Notes: generated from the letters alone by a model not told the origin. DNA of 64,000 nt from CAZHRC01 sp964533865 (GCA_964533865.1 CAZHRC010000001.1:1-64000); one strand, 5' to 3'; numbered from the stretch's first letter, positions 53,046 through 62,406 are shown. A program made the numbers and translations.

Positions 53046-54890
53046 ATGATCGATATCAATAAATTAAACACTTTACTCAACAAAGTGGAAAAACCTGCAC
53101 GATATATCGGCGACGAGCTAAACACCATCATTAAGCCTGTGAAAGACGATGAGGTGTCCTTCGCTTTTTGTTTCCCCGACGTATATGAAGTGGGTATGAG
53201 TCACATGGGCACTCAGATTCTCTATTTTTTGATGAACCAAATGGAGAATGTGCGTTGTGAGCGAAGTTTTGCACCTTGGCCCGACATGGAGCGTTTGATG
53301 AGAGAGACGCAGCTACCTCTCTACACCTTGGAAAATAAAATTGCCCTATCGGATTACGACTTGGTGGGGTTCACATTGCAGTACGAATTGTGTTATTCAA
53401 ACCTATTGAATATGCTCGATCTCTCTGGTATCCCATTGCGTAGCGCAGAACGAACGGAAGGTATGCCGTTTGTTGTGGCGGGTGGGCCTTGTGCCTACAA
53501 TCCGGAGCCATTGGCATCCATCGTCGATATTTTCATCCTCGGCGAGGGTGAAGAGGTGAACCTTCAGGTGGTCGAGCGGTTTAAAGACCTGAAACACAGT
53601 GGTCTATCTCGACGAGATATCCTTGTGGATTTAGCTAGCTTAGAAGGGGTGTACATCCCCTCTCTTTACGAGATCACCTACGACGATGACGGGAAAATTG
53701 CCACTCGGAAAACTCTCGACGAGAGAGCCCCTGAACGCATCAATAAGCGATACATCTCAAACTTCGAGGATGCTTTCCATCTCGAAACACAAATCGTCCC
53801 CTTTATAGAGGTCGTTCACGACCGTGCTGTTGCGGAGTTGTTTCGTGGATGTACGCAAGGTTGCCGATTCTGTCAGGCGGGGATGATCTATCGTCCCATT
53901 CGCGAACGATCCCCGGAAAGTATTATTGATTCCACTCGCCAAGTGTTGGCATCGACTGGTTACGAAGAGGTGAGCCTGTCATCGTTGAGTACCTGTGACT
54001 ATCCTGAGCTGCGGCCGCTGGTTTCGGAGATGATGGAAGAGTTTGAGACATCAAAAGTGGGAATTTCATTGCCGTCATTGCGTCTGGATTCCGATAGTTT
54101 AGATGTGTTGAAAGAAGTCGAGAAGGTTCGTAAGACGGGATTGACTTTTGCTCCCGAGGCGGGATCTCAACGCATGCGCGATGTGATTAACAAAAATATC
54201 ACCGAAGCAGATTTGGAACGCGCATTGCGTTTTGCCTTTCACGAAGGGTACTCCACGATTAAATTATATTTTATGATTGGCTTACCTACGGAAACCGATG
54301 AAGACCTTGAAGGGATTAAGCGCTTGGCTTACAAAGCAAAACAACTATTTTTCGATCAGCCCCCAGAGGTACGACGAGGTAATCTAAAAATCACCGCTTC
54401 CGCCTCTTGTTTTGTGCCAAAGCCCTTCACGCCATTTCAATGGGTCGGACAGACATCGGTCGATGAGTTGACTCGACGAGCGGTTTATATCAAAAGTCTG
54501 ATTGGAGACCCTAAGGTACGCTTCACTTACCACGAACCAAATACCAGCTACATGGAGGCGGTTTTTGCACGGGGAGATCGAAGACTATCTGAAGTGTTGA
54601 TCCGCGCTTTTGAAAAGGGTGCGAAATTTGATGGTTGGGAAGAGTACTTCAAAATAGATCTTTGGAGAGCGGCCTTGGAAGAATGTGGGCTCAATGGCGA
54701 TTTCTATGCGACACGGACTCGAGAAACCGACGAAATCCTTCCTTGGGATTTTATCGATATCGGGGTAACCAAAGAGTTTTTGATCCGCGAGTACCATAAG
54801 TCGATCGCTGAGACGACGACTCGAGATTGTCGCCAACACTGTGTAAACTGCGGAATCAATGCGGATTATAAAGGGGAGTACTGTCCATGA
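53046..54890 (+). CDS. Radical SAM protein, TIGR03960 family
   Basis: Protein of 614 residues: N-terminal B12-binding-like domain (~20-190), then a radical SAM core with FRGCTQGCRFCQAG (cluster CxxxCxxC, ~residue 275). The C-terminal end has Cys residues CRQHCVNCG. It occurs universally with the DUF2344 protein that follows and upstream of RNase E/G and rplU; the modification catalysed is not established. It overlaps the next gene by 4 bp. Confidence 0.9.
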   Translation: MIDINKLNTLLNKVEKPARYIGDELNTIIKPVKDDEVSFAFCFPDVYEVGMSHMGTQILYFLMNQMENVRCERSFAPWPDMERLMRETQLPLYTLENKIALSDYDLVGFTLQYELCYSNLLNMLDLSGIPLRSAERTEGMPFVVAGGPCAYNPEPLASIVDIFILGEGEEVNLQVVERFKDLKHSGLSRRDILVDLASLEGVYIPSLYEITYDDDGKIATRKTLDERAPERINKRYISNFEDAFHLETQIVPFIEVVHDRAVAELFRGCTQGCRFCQAGMIYRPIRERSPESIIDSTRQVLASTGYEEVSLSSLSTCDYPELRPLVSEMMEEFETSKVGISLPSLRLDSDSLDVLKEVEKVRKTGLTFAPEAGSQRMRDVINKNITEADLERALRFAFHEGYSTIKLYFMIGLPTETDEDLEGIKRLAYKAKQLFFDQPPEVRRGNLKITASASCFVPKPFTPFQWVGQTSVDELTRRAVYIKSLIGDPKVRFTYHEPNTSYMEAVFARGDRRLSEVLIRAFEKGAKFDGWEEYFKIDLWRAALEECGLNGDFYATRTRETDEILPWDFIDIGVTKEFLIREYHKSIAETTTRDCRQHCVNCGINADYKGEYCP

Positions 54891-55564
54891 TTTACAAATT
54901 GGAATACGAAAAACTTGGGAATATGCGTTTGGTTGGTCACCTTGACTTGATGGATGTTTTTGGAAGAGCCTGTCGACGAGCGGGACTTGCCTTGGAACAC
55001 ACTCAAGGGTTCAATCCCATGCCAAAACTCTCTCTTGCCAATCCACTAAGCCTCGGTATCGCATCCCAAAGCGAATACCTCCAACTCGAAACCATCGAGC
55101 CTTTATCACCTGAAGATCTGGTCAACCGGTTAAATACAGAGTTGCCTATCGGACTAAAGGTGGTGAAAGCCTTTAAATCCACTGCAAAACCCACTATCGA
55201 TACTTTGATCGATCGTAGTTTGTACGAGATTCTCATTCCGCCCCACGTTTCCAGCGACGAAGTCGACGGAGCGGTAAAGAGGATTTGGGCGTCGAATGAA
55301 GTGATGATGATGAAGAAAAAGAAAAAGGGCCGCCATAAAATTCAAGTCGAAGTTGATGTGCGTCCTTTGATTCTCGCCATCGACTACGATGTGACGGCGT
55401 CGGCGGTGCGTTGTACCCTTCAATCAAAACAAGGTAGTTATCTCAAGGTACTCGATATGGCGGGGATCCTCGTCAAAGAGATACTCAGCCTGTTGGATAT
55501 CGATGAACTTCGGATTACACGACTTCAACAACTGGACTCTGACGGCTGTCCTCCGTTGCGCTAA
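54887..55564 (+). CDS. TIGR03936/DUF2344 radical-SAM-associated protein
   Basis: Soluble 225-residue partner of the TIGR03960 protein, starting YKLEYEKLGNMRLVGHLDLM and containing HTQGFNPMPKLSLANPLSLG (family hallmark). In some species the two are fused. Function is unknown. The ATG overlaps the upstream TGA; the next gene overlaps its last base. Confidence 0.88.
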   Translation: MIYKLEYEKLGNMRLVGHLDLMDVFGRACRRAGLALEHTQGFNPMPKLSLANPLSLGIASQSEYLQLETIEPLSPEDLVNRLNTELPIGLKVVKAFKSTAKPTIDTLIDRSLYEILIPPHVSSDEVDGAVKRIWASNEVMMMKKKKKGRHKIQVEVDVRPLILAIDYDVTASAVRCTLQSKQGSYLKVLDMAGILVKEILSLLDIDELRITRLQQLDSDGCPPLR

Positions 55565-56667
55565 TGGAAAGTTGGGCATTTATTTCGGAAGGAAAGGGTA
55601 ATCCCTCCGGTGTCGTCGAAGCAGGACAACTCACCGCATTTCAATGTGTATCAACAGGTGTTGGCGACATTCACAGAGGGCGTATCCTAAAGGATTTAGG
55701 GGGTATGGAGGCGTACCAAGTAGCGATCGAAGGTGAAGAGGCCTTCTTACCCCATCGAGCCTGCGTTGGATCTCCTGTGGTCGCAGATGAGATATTGGTA
55801 CAAGTGACCCATGATGCAGCCAGCGGGAAACGGGCGCGAGTCGCTATGAATTTCGACATCCCTGGGTTATACGTGGCGTTGACTCCATTTGACAAAAGGG
55901 TGGTCGTGTCAAAGCGCATACAAAATCGCAGACACAGAAAACGTCTGGAAGCCCTAGGTTCTCGATACAGAAACGCCACGGGGATGACCTTTAGAACGCG
56001 ATCCCAACACCTTGCTGACGAGGATCTGAGCGAAATCATCGAAAATGGCATGAAGACATTGGCTTATATTGAAGGGCAAAAGGGATTTTTGCCCACTCCC
56101 AAAAAGCTCTATCTCAATGAAACGCCTCTGTTAGAATTTGCCTGTCAACAAGGAGATCGGTCCGTCGTCGTCACTACGACAAAACGCAAAAGGCAACTGG
56201 AAGAGGTCTTAGGCACTACTACTGTTTTCAGACCGAGCTTTGACTACACAATGGATCCCGAGGTGGCTGATGGATTGCGAAGGGGGATGGCAAGAGAAAT
56301 CCCTCTTGAAACCGGTAATCTTCTAATCGATGAACTGGAGACGTTAACGGTTATTGACGTTAACTCCAATCAAGGCGCCTATGTCGGCTCAAAGGATGCA
56401 ATGGCTATGGAAATCAACCGAATGGCCATGGTAGAAGCGATTCGTCAATTGGCTTTACGACGTATCGGTGGCATCGTCCTTATCGATTTTATCCGCATGA
56501 CTGAAAGCGGCCAAAATCGGCTCATCGAGGAGATGAAACGCGAAATTCTCAGCTACCGATTTAACCCGACGTTGTTAGGTTTTACGAAGGCGGGGCTTTT
56601 TGAGATGCAAATACGACGCAAGGGCAAGTCTTTGAAGGAATTGTCGCGTTTAGGCTTTTTTTCTTAG
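55564..56667 (+). CDS. Short Rne/Rng-family ribonuclease
   Basis: RNA endonuclease of 367 residues acting on 5'-monophosphorylated RNA. An S1-like region lies at ~30-115, then the RNase E/G catalytic domain. Metal-binding Asp265 and Asn267 (TVIDVNS) and Asp308 (VLIDFIRM) have the same 43-residue spacing as in E. coli RNase E. The protein stops at KGKSLKELSRLGF, before the CxxC zinc-link that normally follows, so it lacks the usual C-terminal third and its dimer-linking zinc. Confidence 0.87.
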   Translation: MESWAFISEGKGNPSGVVEAGQLTAFQCVSTGVGDIHRGRILKDLGGMEAYQVAIEGEEAFLPHRACVGSPVVADEILVQVTHDAASGKRARVAMNFDIPGLYVALTPFDKRVVVSKRIQNRRHRKRLEALGSRYRNATGMTFRTRSQHLADEDLSEIIENGMKTLAYIEGQKGFLPTPKKLYLNETPLLEFACQQGDRSVVVTTTKRKRQLEEVLGTTTVFRPSFDYTMDPEVADGLRRGMAREIPLETGNLLIDELETLTVIDVNSNQGAYVGSKDAMAMEINRMAMVEAIRQLALRRIGGIVLIDFIRMTESGQNRLIEEMKREILSYRFNPTLLGFTKAGLFEMQIRRKGKSLKELSRLGFFS

Positions 56668-56675
56668 GGTTTTCA

Positions 56676-56704
56676 TTGACAAGGGGAGAGATCTTTGGTA
56701 TTAT
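56676..56704 (+). promoter_or_regulatory. Strong promoter of rplU operon
   Basis: Consensus TTGACA (56676-56681), 17-base spacer and TATTAT (56699-56704), as expected for a ribosomal protein operon. Confidence 0.85.
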
Positions 56705-56707
56705 TAA

Positions 56708-56783
56708 TAACTGTGTAAACCGCACAGCACGGGTTAAAGCATAGCACCTGGTGTTGGCGAGTCTAGGAGAAGGAGGTGCACGT
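56708..56783 (+). promoter_or_regulatory. L21 ribosomal leader (5' UTR)
   Basis: The ~75-base leader between promoter and rplU has the position and size of the Firmicutes L21 leader. GCACCT (56744-56749) can pair with AGGTGC (56774-56779), burying the Shine-Dalgarno GGAGG. This suggests autoregulation by bL21 binding. Identity as the Rfam family is by position and pairing, not by search. Confidence 0.55.
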
Positions 56784-57092
56784 ATGTACGCAATTATCGA
56801 AACTGGTGGAAAGCAATACACCGTTGAAGAAGGTCAAACCATCCGCATTGAAAAACTTGATGTCGCTGTTGGCGAAACTATTTCTTTTGACAAGGTGTTA
56901 TTGGTTTCTGGCGATGACATGAAAGTTGGTCAACCGATCCTTGAAGGCGCAAGCGTTAAAGGTATCGTTGAAGAACAAGGCAAAGCTAAGAAGATTATCG
57001 TCTTCAAGTACAAACCTAAAAAAGGCTACCGTAAAAAACACGGTCACAGACAACCTTATACCGCTGTAAAAATCGAATCCATCAATGGTTAA
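56784..57092 (+). CDS. rplU: 50S ribosomal protein bL21
   Basis: 102-residue ribosomal protein beginning MYAIIETGGKQYTVEEG, ending in the basic GYRKKHGHRQPYT segment that binds 23S rRNA. ATG 56784 matches the family; upstream GTG 56751 falls in the leader. Confidence 0.97.
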   Translation: MYAIIETGGKQYTVEEGQTIRIEKLDVAVGETISFDKVLLVSGDDMKVGQPILEGASVKGIVEEQGKAKKIIVFKYKPKKGYRKKHGHRQPYTAVKIESING

Positions 57093-57423
57093 TGTGGTGG
57101 TTTTGGGAAGCGCATCCCATCCTAAAGGGTTTCGGATCGACGGTCACGCCGATTTTGCACCTCACGGAGAAGACGTGGTATGTGCCGGAGTCTCGGTACT
57201 AGGGTATACAACGATCAATGCGTTAACCGATTTACTTCATTGTGAGGACTATTTGGACTATGATATACATGAGGGATCCATGGTATTAAAGGTGGATTTC
57301 CATCGTATTGGCGATGATACAAAACCGATGGTGGCTTTTCTCTTTCAAACATTTGATTTGGGAATCCGTTCAATGGTGGCGTCTTATCCTCAATATGTAC
57401 ACATCACTTACGAGGAGGTGTAG
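57085..57423 (+). CDS. Ribosomal-processing cysteine protease Prp
   Basis: Small 112-residue protease that trims the N-terminal extension of bL27. Catalytic His21 (GHADF) and Cys33 (VVCAGVS) are present with the family spacing. It overlaps rplU by 8 bp and sits 2 bp before rpmA, the standard rplU-prp-rpmA order. Confidence 0.93.
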   Translation: MVNVVVLGSASHPKGFRIDGHADFAPHGEDVVCAGVSVLGYTTINALTDLLHCEDYLDYDIHEGSMVLKVDFHRIGDDTKPMVAFLFQTFDLGIRSMVASYPQYVHITYEEV

Positions 57424-57425
57424 AA

Positions 57426-57716
57426 ATGCTAAGAATCGATATTCAATTATTCGCCAGTAAAAAAGGGGTAGGTAGTTCCCGTAACGGTCGCGACAGTGAA
57501 TCGAAACGACTGGGTGCAAAAAAAGGCGACGGACAATTTGTTTTAGCCGGTAATATTCTCGTTCGCCAACGAGGAACAAAACTTCACCCTGGAAACAACG
57601 TCGGCAAAGGTGGAGATGACACTTTGTTCTCTCTTATCGATGGCGTTGTAAAATTCGAGCGCAAAGGCAAAACCAAGAAACAAGTCAGCGTCTATGCTAG
57701 AGAAGAACTGGCTTAA
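57426..57716 (+). CDS. rpmA: 50S ribosomal protein bL27
   Basis: 96-residue ribosomal protein whose N terminus reads MLRIDIQLFASKKG. The IQLFA extension is the Prp cleavage site (after Ala10), giving mature SKKG that reaches the peptidyl-transferase centre. The rest (SKRLGAKKGDGQFVLAGNIL) is typical. Confidence 0.96.
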   Translation: MLRIDIQLFASKKGVGSSRNGRDSESKRLGAKKGDGQFVLAGNILVRQRGTKLHPGNNVGKGGDDTLFSLIDGVVKFERKGKTKKQVSVYAREELA

Positions 57717-57731
57717 CACACGTGAACTTTA

Positions 57732-57780
57732 GAAACCTCATGGTGAAACGCTACCGTTTCACTGAGGTTTCTTTTTTTTC
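57732..57780 (+). terminator. Strong terminator after rpmA
   Basis: GAAACCTCA-GTGAAACG pairs with CGTTTCAC-TGAGGTTTC and is followed by TTTTTTTTC. Confidence 0.93.
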
Positions 57781-57848
57781 TTAATACCGTTCACTTTTTG
57801 ACAAGTGGGGTATTATATAATGTATAGAATGTAAAGGCGGTGAAAGCC

Positions 57849-59129
57849 ATGTTTATAGATAGTGCAAAAATAGAACTAAAAGCCGGAAAAGGTGGCGACG
57901 GCGCAGTCGCGTTTCGTCGTGAAAAATTTGAACCATCGGGTGGGCCTTTTGGCGGTGATGGAGGCGATGGTGGTAGCGTCATCATCGTTGCGGATACCGG
58001 TATCCGCACTTTGATGGATTTTCGATACAAAGCGAAATACAAAGCTGAAAACGGCGAAAATGGTAGATCGAAAAAGCAATACGGGAAAAGGGGTGATGAC
58101 CTGGTGCTGAAGGTTCCCGTGGGCACTTTGATCAAGAATAGTAAAAACGGAAAAGTCATATACGATTTCACGGAACATGAAGAGCAGTTTGTCATAGCCA
58201 AAGGTGGGCGAGGTGGTAAAGGCAACGCGCATTTCGCTACGCCGGTTCGTCAAGCGCCGCGCTTTGCGCAACCTGGGCGAAAAGGCGATGAAATCACTGT
58301 GGTTTTAGAGATTAAACTACTAGCGGATGTGGGTCTTGTCGGACTTCCAAATGTGGGAAAATCCTCTTTACTCTCGATTATGAGCGATGCGAAGCCCAAA
58401 ATCGCCAATTATCACTTTACGACATTGGAGCCCAATCTAGGCGTCGTGAAGGTGGGGCCAGAGGCTTCTTTTGTCATCGCTGATATTCCTGGACTTATTG
58501 AAGGGGCGAGCGAAGGGATAGGATTGGGCCACGAATTTTTGAAACACGTCGAGCGCACGCGCTTGTTGGTCCACGTATTGGATATGTCGGGTTCTGAAAG
58601 CAGAGATCCCATTGAAGATTTTATACAGATCAATGAAGAGCTCAAAGCTTACAATCCTAAACTCGCGGAAAAACCCCAGATTGTCATAGCTAACAAAATG
58701 GATTTGGAACCGATGGCTTCCGAAAACTTGGCTCTATTTAAGGCACGCTTTAGCGAAAATTACGAGGTGTATCCAATTTCTGCAGCGACGAAAAAGGGTA
58801 TGGAGAATTTAAAATACGTTTTCTGGCAATATTTAGAAGACATGGGCGACACTTACGACACGTTTGACGAAGTTTACGATTATGACGAGTCATACTTGGA
58901 AGAAGTCGATCGCAGCATCAACATTTACAAGAGAGATAACACCTACATCGTGGAGGGGGTACCCATTGACGAGTTGGTTTATCGCATCAACCCCGAGGAT
59001 TATGATTCTCTTGTTTACTTCCAAAAAACTCTGGAAGCGATGGATGTGATGTCGAGATTACGAGACATGGGCGTTCAAGAAGGGGATGTGGTGTTAGTTG
59101 GGGATTTAGAGTTTGATTATATTGATTAG
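57849..59129 (+). CDS. obgE: GTPase Obg/CgtA
   Basis: Ribosome-assembly and stress GTPase of 426 residues. The glycine-rich Obg fold at the N terminus has GGKGGDGAVAFRREKF and GGRGGKGN. The G domain (~160-330) has G1 GLPNVGKSSL, G3 DIPGLIEGAS and G4 NKMD. A C-terminal OCT domain (~345-420) is present. ATG 57849 follows AAAGGCGG by eight bases; GTG 57840 overlaps that site. TTGACA (57798) and TATAAT (57816) lie upstream but only 12 bases apart, so the promoter is unclear. Confidence 0.95.
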   Translation: MFIDSAKIELKAGKGGDGAVAFRREKFEPSGGPFGGDGGDGGSVIIVADTGIRTLMDFRYKAKYKAENGENGRSKKQYGKRGDDLVLKVPVGTLIKNSKNGKVIYDFTEHEEQFVIAKGGRGGKGNAHFATPVRQAPRFAQPGRKGDEITVVLEIKLLADVGLVGLPNVGKSSLLSIMSDAKPKIANYHFTTLEPNLGVVKVGPEASFVIADIPGLIEGASEGIGLGHEFLKHVERTRLLVHVLDMSGSESRDPIEDFIQINEELKAYNPKLAEKPQIVIANKMDLEPMASENLALFKARFSENYEVYPISAATKKGMENLKYVFWQYLEDMGDTYDTFDEVYDYDESYLEEVDRSINIYKRDNTYIVEGVPIDELVYRINPEDYDSLVYFQKTLEAMDVMSRLRDMGVQEGDVVLVGDLEFDYID

Positions 59130-59137
59130 GAGAAGTT

Positions 59138-59425
59138 ATGACAGGTAAACAAAGACGTTATTTAAAAAGTCTGGCTCACAGTATGGAGCCGGCGATAAAC
59201 ATTGGAAAATACGGTGTGACAGATAATTTTATTCAGCAAATTCAAGATCTTCTTGAAAAAAGGGAATTGGTAAAAATTAAGATACTCAACAATAATATGG
59301 ACGATCAAGACACCATAGTCGCTGAGATTTTGGAGCGAACGGGTTGTGAATTTGTTCAAGCCATTGGCTTTACGTTGGTCATCTACAAAGAAAGCAAGAA
59401 ACCGACGATCATACTGCCGCAATGA
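59138..59425 (+). CDS. yhbY: CRS1/YhbY-domain RNA-binding protein
   Basis: Small 95-residue KH-like protein starting MTGKQRRYLKSLAHSMEPAINIGKYG in shortened form (KQRRYLKSLAHSMEP), with an IGKYGVT GxxG-type loop. Associated with pre-50S ribosomes. Stop overlaps the nadD start. Confidence 0.92.
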   Translation: MTGKQRRYLKSLAHSMEPAINIGKYGVTDNFIQQIQDLLEKRELVKIKILNNNMDDQDTIVAEILERTGCEFVQAIGFTLVIYKESKKPTIILPQ

Positions 59426-60030
59426 TGCGTAAAATCGGACTAATGGGCGGGACATTCAATCCCGTCCACATTGGTCACTTGATACTCGCAGAACAAGCGC
59501 GCACGGAATGGCGCCTTGATAGTGTTTGGTTTCTACCCAATGGGATCCCGCCTCATAAAGGATTGGCCAACAATACGTCAAAAGACAGTCGAGTGGCCAT
59601 GTTATCATTAGCCATCGCATCGAATCCGGATTTTGAATTATGTACCATTGAATTGGATGATGTGAAAAAAAGCTATTCTTATGAAACGGTGCGGGAGCTC
59701 AAGGCAATGTATCCTGGAGACGATTTTTACTTTATCATGGGTGAAGACTCCCTGATCAGTATTGAACAGTGGATGGCATACGAGCTATTTCTTTCGGAAA
59801 TCAAAGTTTTAGCGATGAAACGCCACGGCGGAGAAGCCTCCTTCCTCATGGAAAAGGTTACTGAACTAAATAGCCGAGGCTATGAAGTCCATGCACTTGA
59901 TGCCCCAGCTTTTGAGATTTCTTCTTCAGAAATCCGTAAGCGAATCGTGTCCGGTAAATCCATTCGCTACATGGTTCCAGATCAAGTCTGGAGTTACATT
60001 CAAGAAACGGGACTTTACGGAGGAGAGTAG
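59422..60030 (+). CDS. nadD: Nicotinate-nucleotide adenylyltransferase
   Basis: NAD synthesis enzyme (NaMN plus ATP to deamido-NAD), 202 residues. Nucleotidyl-transferase motifs GGTFNPVHIGHL near the N terminus and SSSEIRKRI near residue 172. Start is ATG 59422 or the next codon 59425; both overlap yhbY's stop. Confidence 0.95.
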   Translation: MMRKIGLMGGTFNPVHIGHLILAEQARTEWRLDSVWFLPNGIPPHKGLANNTSKDSRVAMLSLAIASNPDFELCTIELDDVKKSYSYETVRELKAMYPGDDFYFIMGEDSLISIEQWMAYELFLSEIKVLAMKRHGGEASFLMEKVTELNSRGYEVHALDAPAFEISSSEIRKRIVSGKSIRYMVPDQVWSYIQETGLYGGE

Positions 60031-60600
60031 ATGGATATTACATCGCATAAAGAACGCTTGAAGCTCGCCATTGGAGACAAACGCTATCAACACAGTCTAG
60101 GGGTTATGGATATGGCTGCACAGCTCGCAAAACGCTACGGCGCAGACGTGAAGAAAGCGAAACTGGCGGGTCTGCTTCACGATTGTGCCAAAGGGAATGA
60201 AAAAGAGCTTTTGGAGCGATATGGCGTTGAAGGTTTTACTGAGGAAGATTTTAAATCCTTTGGCATCCTTCATGCAACACTCGGAGCGATGGTAGCTCGT
60301 GATGTTTATGGTGTTGCCGATGAAGCGGTTCTCGAAGCGATAAGTCTACACACGACTGGGGCGCAGAGGATGTCGACGTTGGCTAAAATCATCTATATAG
60401 CCGATGCCATTGAACTGGGAAGGGTTCAACCTGGTGTGGAGTTGCTAAGAAAAGAGGCTCTTCGAGACTTGGATGAGGCGTTGATCGCCGTGATGGACGA
60501 TGGCATTCGATTTGTGCTATCCAAAGGCGCACTGCTCCATTCTAAAACCTTAAATGCTAGAAATTATTATATTGAACGACGAGAGAAGAAAGGAAAGTAG
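60031..60600 (+). CDS. yqeK: HD-domain hydrolase YqeK (Ap4A hydrolase type)
   Basis: 189-residue HD-superfamily metal hydrolase: HSLGVMDMAAQLA and LLHDCAKG (HD pair), later ISLHTTGAQRMSTLAKIIYIADAIE in part (ISLHTTG). Family members split Ap4A symmetrically to ADP. Abuts nadD and rsfS with no gap. Confidence 0.92.
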   Translation: MDITSHKERLKLAIGDKRYQHSLGVMDMAAQLAKRYGADVKKAKLAGLLHDCAKGNEKELLERYGVEGFTEEDFKSFGILHATLGAMVARDVYGVADEAVLEAISLHTTGAQRMSTLAKIIYIADAIELGRVQPGVELLRKEALRDLDEALIAVMDDGIRFVLSKGALLHSKTLNARNYYIERREKKGK

Positions 60601-60930
60601 ATGAATAAATTAGAGCTGATTAAACAGGTGATCGATGATAAATTGGGTAAGGATATCACTGTAATTGAAGTGGACAAATCCACTTCGGTGGCGGATTATT
60701 TTGTTATCGCCACTGGCAACACAAAGAACCACACTCAAGCCATGGCCGATGCAGTCACAGATAAAATGGAAGAATTAGGTTTTGAAGTTCTTGGTCAAGA
60801 GGGTTTGCGTGAAGGTAACTGGATATTGGTGGATTTAGGGGATATTATCGTTCATATTTTCACCCAAGACAACCGCAATTATTACAATTTAGAGCGCCTT
60901 TGGGAGAAAAACGAACCTCAAGAAAGCTAG
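60601..60930 (+). CDS. rsfS: Ribosome silencing factor RsfS
   Basis: 109-residue protein that binds uL14 and blocks subunit joining under starvation. Contains DYFVIATGNTKNHTQAMAD and WILVDLGDIIVHIF, family hallmarks. Starts immediately after yqeK. Confidence 0.94.
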   Translation: MNKLELIKQVIDDKLGKDITVIEVDKSTSVADYFVIATGNTKNHTQAMADAVTDKMEELGFEVLGQEGLREGNWILVDLGDIIVHIFTQDNRNYYNLERLWEKNEPQES

Positions 60931-60957
60931 TTCTGTATTTGGAATCGGGAGGAAGCC

Positions 60958-61545
60958 ATGAATCGTAAAAATCGAGATCGTTTGATTATTGCCGGTGCCA
61001 TCGGCTTGATTTTACTGTTTTCATTTTGGAAGGACAAGCAAAAGCAAGCGGCATTTGAACCATCGGGTTTATCTCTGGTCGCTGAGCCCTTGGAAACAGC
61101 AACGGAAGAGGAGTCTATGATGGTTCATATCACCGGTGCTGTTCATCAACCGGGAATCGTTGAAATACAAAAGGGCGATCGTCTTCAAGACGTGATTAAG
61201 GCTTCTGGTGGCCTAACTTCTGATGCAGATGAAGGTGCGATCAATTTAGCGATGCGCGTTGAAGATGAGATGCGCATTGCCATTCCTTCAAAAAACCCCG
61301 AAACACTCCAAGAGAACGCTCATCCTGCTCCAGTGATTCAAGGTCCTTCCGATGGGCTCATGAACCTCAATAAAGCCACAAAAGACGAGCTGATGACCCT
61401 TCCGGGCATTGGAGAGAAACGAGCGACGGATATTATCACTTACCGCGAAAAGCAACCTTTCCAAAAACCTGAAGATTTGATGGAGGTCTCTGGCATTGGA
61501 CAAAAAACGTTTGAGAGTTTGAAGCCTTTGATTTCTGCACCTTGA
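60958..61545 (+). CDS. comEA: ComEA-like DNA receptor
   Basis: 195-residue exported protein. One N-terminal helix (~8-22), an SLBB domain (~55-115: VHITGAVHQPGIVEI) and a tandem helix-hairpin-helix module (~135-195: LNKATKDELMTLPGIGEKRATDI). It binds incoming double-stranded DNA in transformation; the channel gene comEC follows 1.6 kb on instead of adjacent. Confidence 0.9.
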   Translation: MNRKNRDRLIIAGAIGLILLFSFWKDKQKQAAFEPSGLSLVAEPLETATEEESMMVHITGAVHQPGIVEIQKGDRLQDVIKASGGLTSDADEGAINLAMRVEDEMRIAIPSKNPETLQENAHPAPVIQGPSDGLMNLNKATKDELMTLPGIGEKRATDIITYREKQPFQKPEDLMEVSGIGQKTFESLKPLISAP

Positions 61546-61598
61546 GACTAAAGATGTTACAAAAACGTTGCATCGTATTAATTTTTCGTAATATGTAG

Positions 61599-61604
61599 TA
61601 TAAT
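61599..61604 (+). promoter_or_regulatory. -10 element before the orphan regulator
   Basis: TATAAT at 61599-61604, 31 bp before the regulator start; the -35 region (TATTAA) is poor. Confidence 0.45.
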
Positions 61605-61635
61605 AGATACTAAGTCGAAACGTTTGGAGGTAGAG

Positions 61636-62346
61636 ATGCCTTTGCAATTATTAGTTGTGAACGCAGATAGACTATATCTCGAAGAGTTGGTTTACAGCTT
61701 GGAAAGCGACAACTACGAGATGACGACTGCTACTACGATAAAACAAGCGTTGCAGGAATGTCGATCTAAAAGCTTCAGTCTCGCCATTATCGATATGGAA
61801 TACGAAGATGGTACGGGATTGGACTTGAAAAAGGAAATGAATGAAATCGTAGACATCCCAACCATCGTGGTTACAGAATTAGACGAAGATATCCAAAAAG
61901 TACTGGCTTTGGAATATGGTGCAGACGACTATATGGTGAAACCTTTCAATATTCTCGAGCTAAAAGCGAGAATACGAGCTGTGCTCAGGCGGTATCAGGC
62001 TTGTGCTCCCGTTCCTGAGGAAGAAGGCGATAAAGAGTCGAGCATCGTATTGGACGATTTTGAGTTTAATATTATCGGCAGAAAGGTGCAATACAAAGGC
62101 ACGGATATCGGATTGACCGGGAAAGAATTTGATTTGTTTTACGTTCTCATGTCAAACAAAGACAAGGTTTTCTCAAGGAAAGAGCTTGCCAATAAAGTGT
62201 GGGACGAAGAAGAAACCGCTCATATGCGAACGGTGGATGTTCACATTCGGCGACTTCGCGAAAAATTAGAGCCATACGAAGCGGATTCGCTCATCAAGAC
62301 GAAATGGGGCATTGGTTATTATTATGGTGAGCTCGACGATGAGTGA
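61636..62346 (+). CDS. OmpR/PhoB-family response regulator (orphan)
   Basis: 236-residue regulator: receiver domain with phospho-acceptor Asp53 (AIIDMEYEDGTG) and KPF lysine (~residue 104), then a winged-helix DNA-binding domain (~135-232: LTGKEFDLFYVLMSN, RTVDVHIRRLREKL). The N-terminal acidic pocket is reduced to NADRL where family members usually have DD/ED, so Mg binding may be weak. No kinase gene adjoins. ATG 61636 follows TTGGAGGT. Confidence 0.88.
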   Translation: MPLQLLVVNADRLYLEELVYSLESDNYEMTTATTIKQALQECRSKSFSLAIIDMEYEDGTGLDLKKEMNEIVDIPTIVVTELDEDIQKVLALEYGADDYMVKPFNILELKARIRAVLRRYQACAPVPEEEGDKESSIVLDDFEFNIIGRKVQYKGTDIGLTGKEFDLFYVLMSNKDKVFSRKELANKVWDEEETAHMRTVDVHIRRLREKLEPYEADSLIKTKWGIGYYYGELDDE

Positions 62347-62406
62347 TCGGGTACCTGTATTTTGCACGCATTCAGCACCGTGGTTTGCCACAGTGTGATA
62401 AAAACA

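Noticed and set aside
57798..57821. TTGACA plus TATAAT as obgE promoter
   Set aside because: Both hexamers are near-perfect, but the spacer is only 12 bases; not listed as a promoter.
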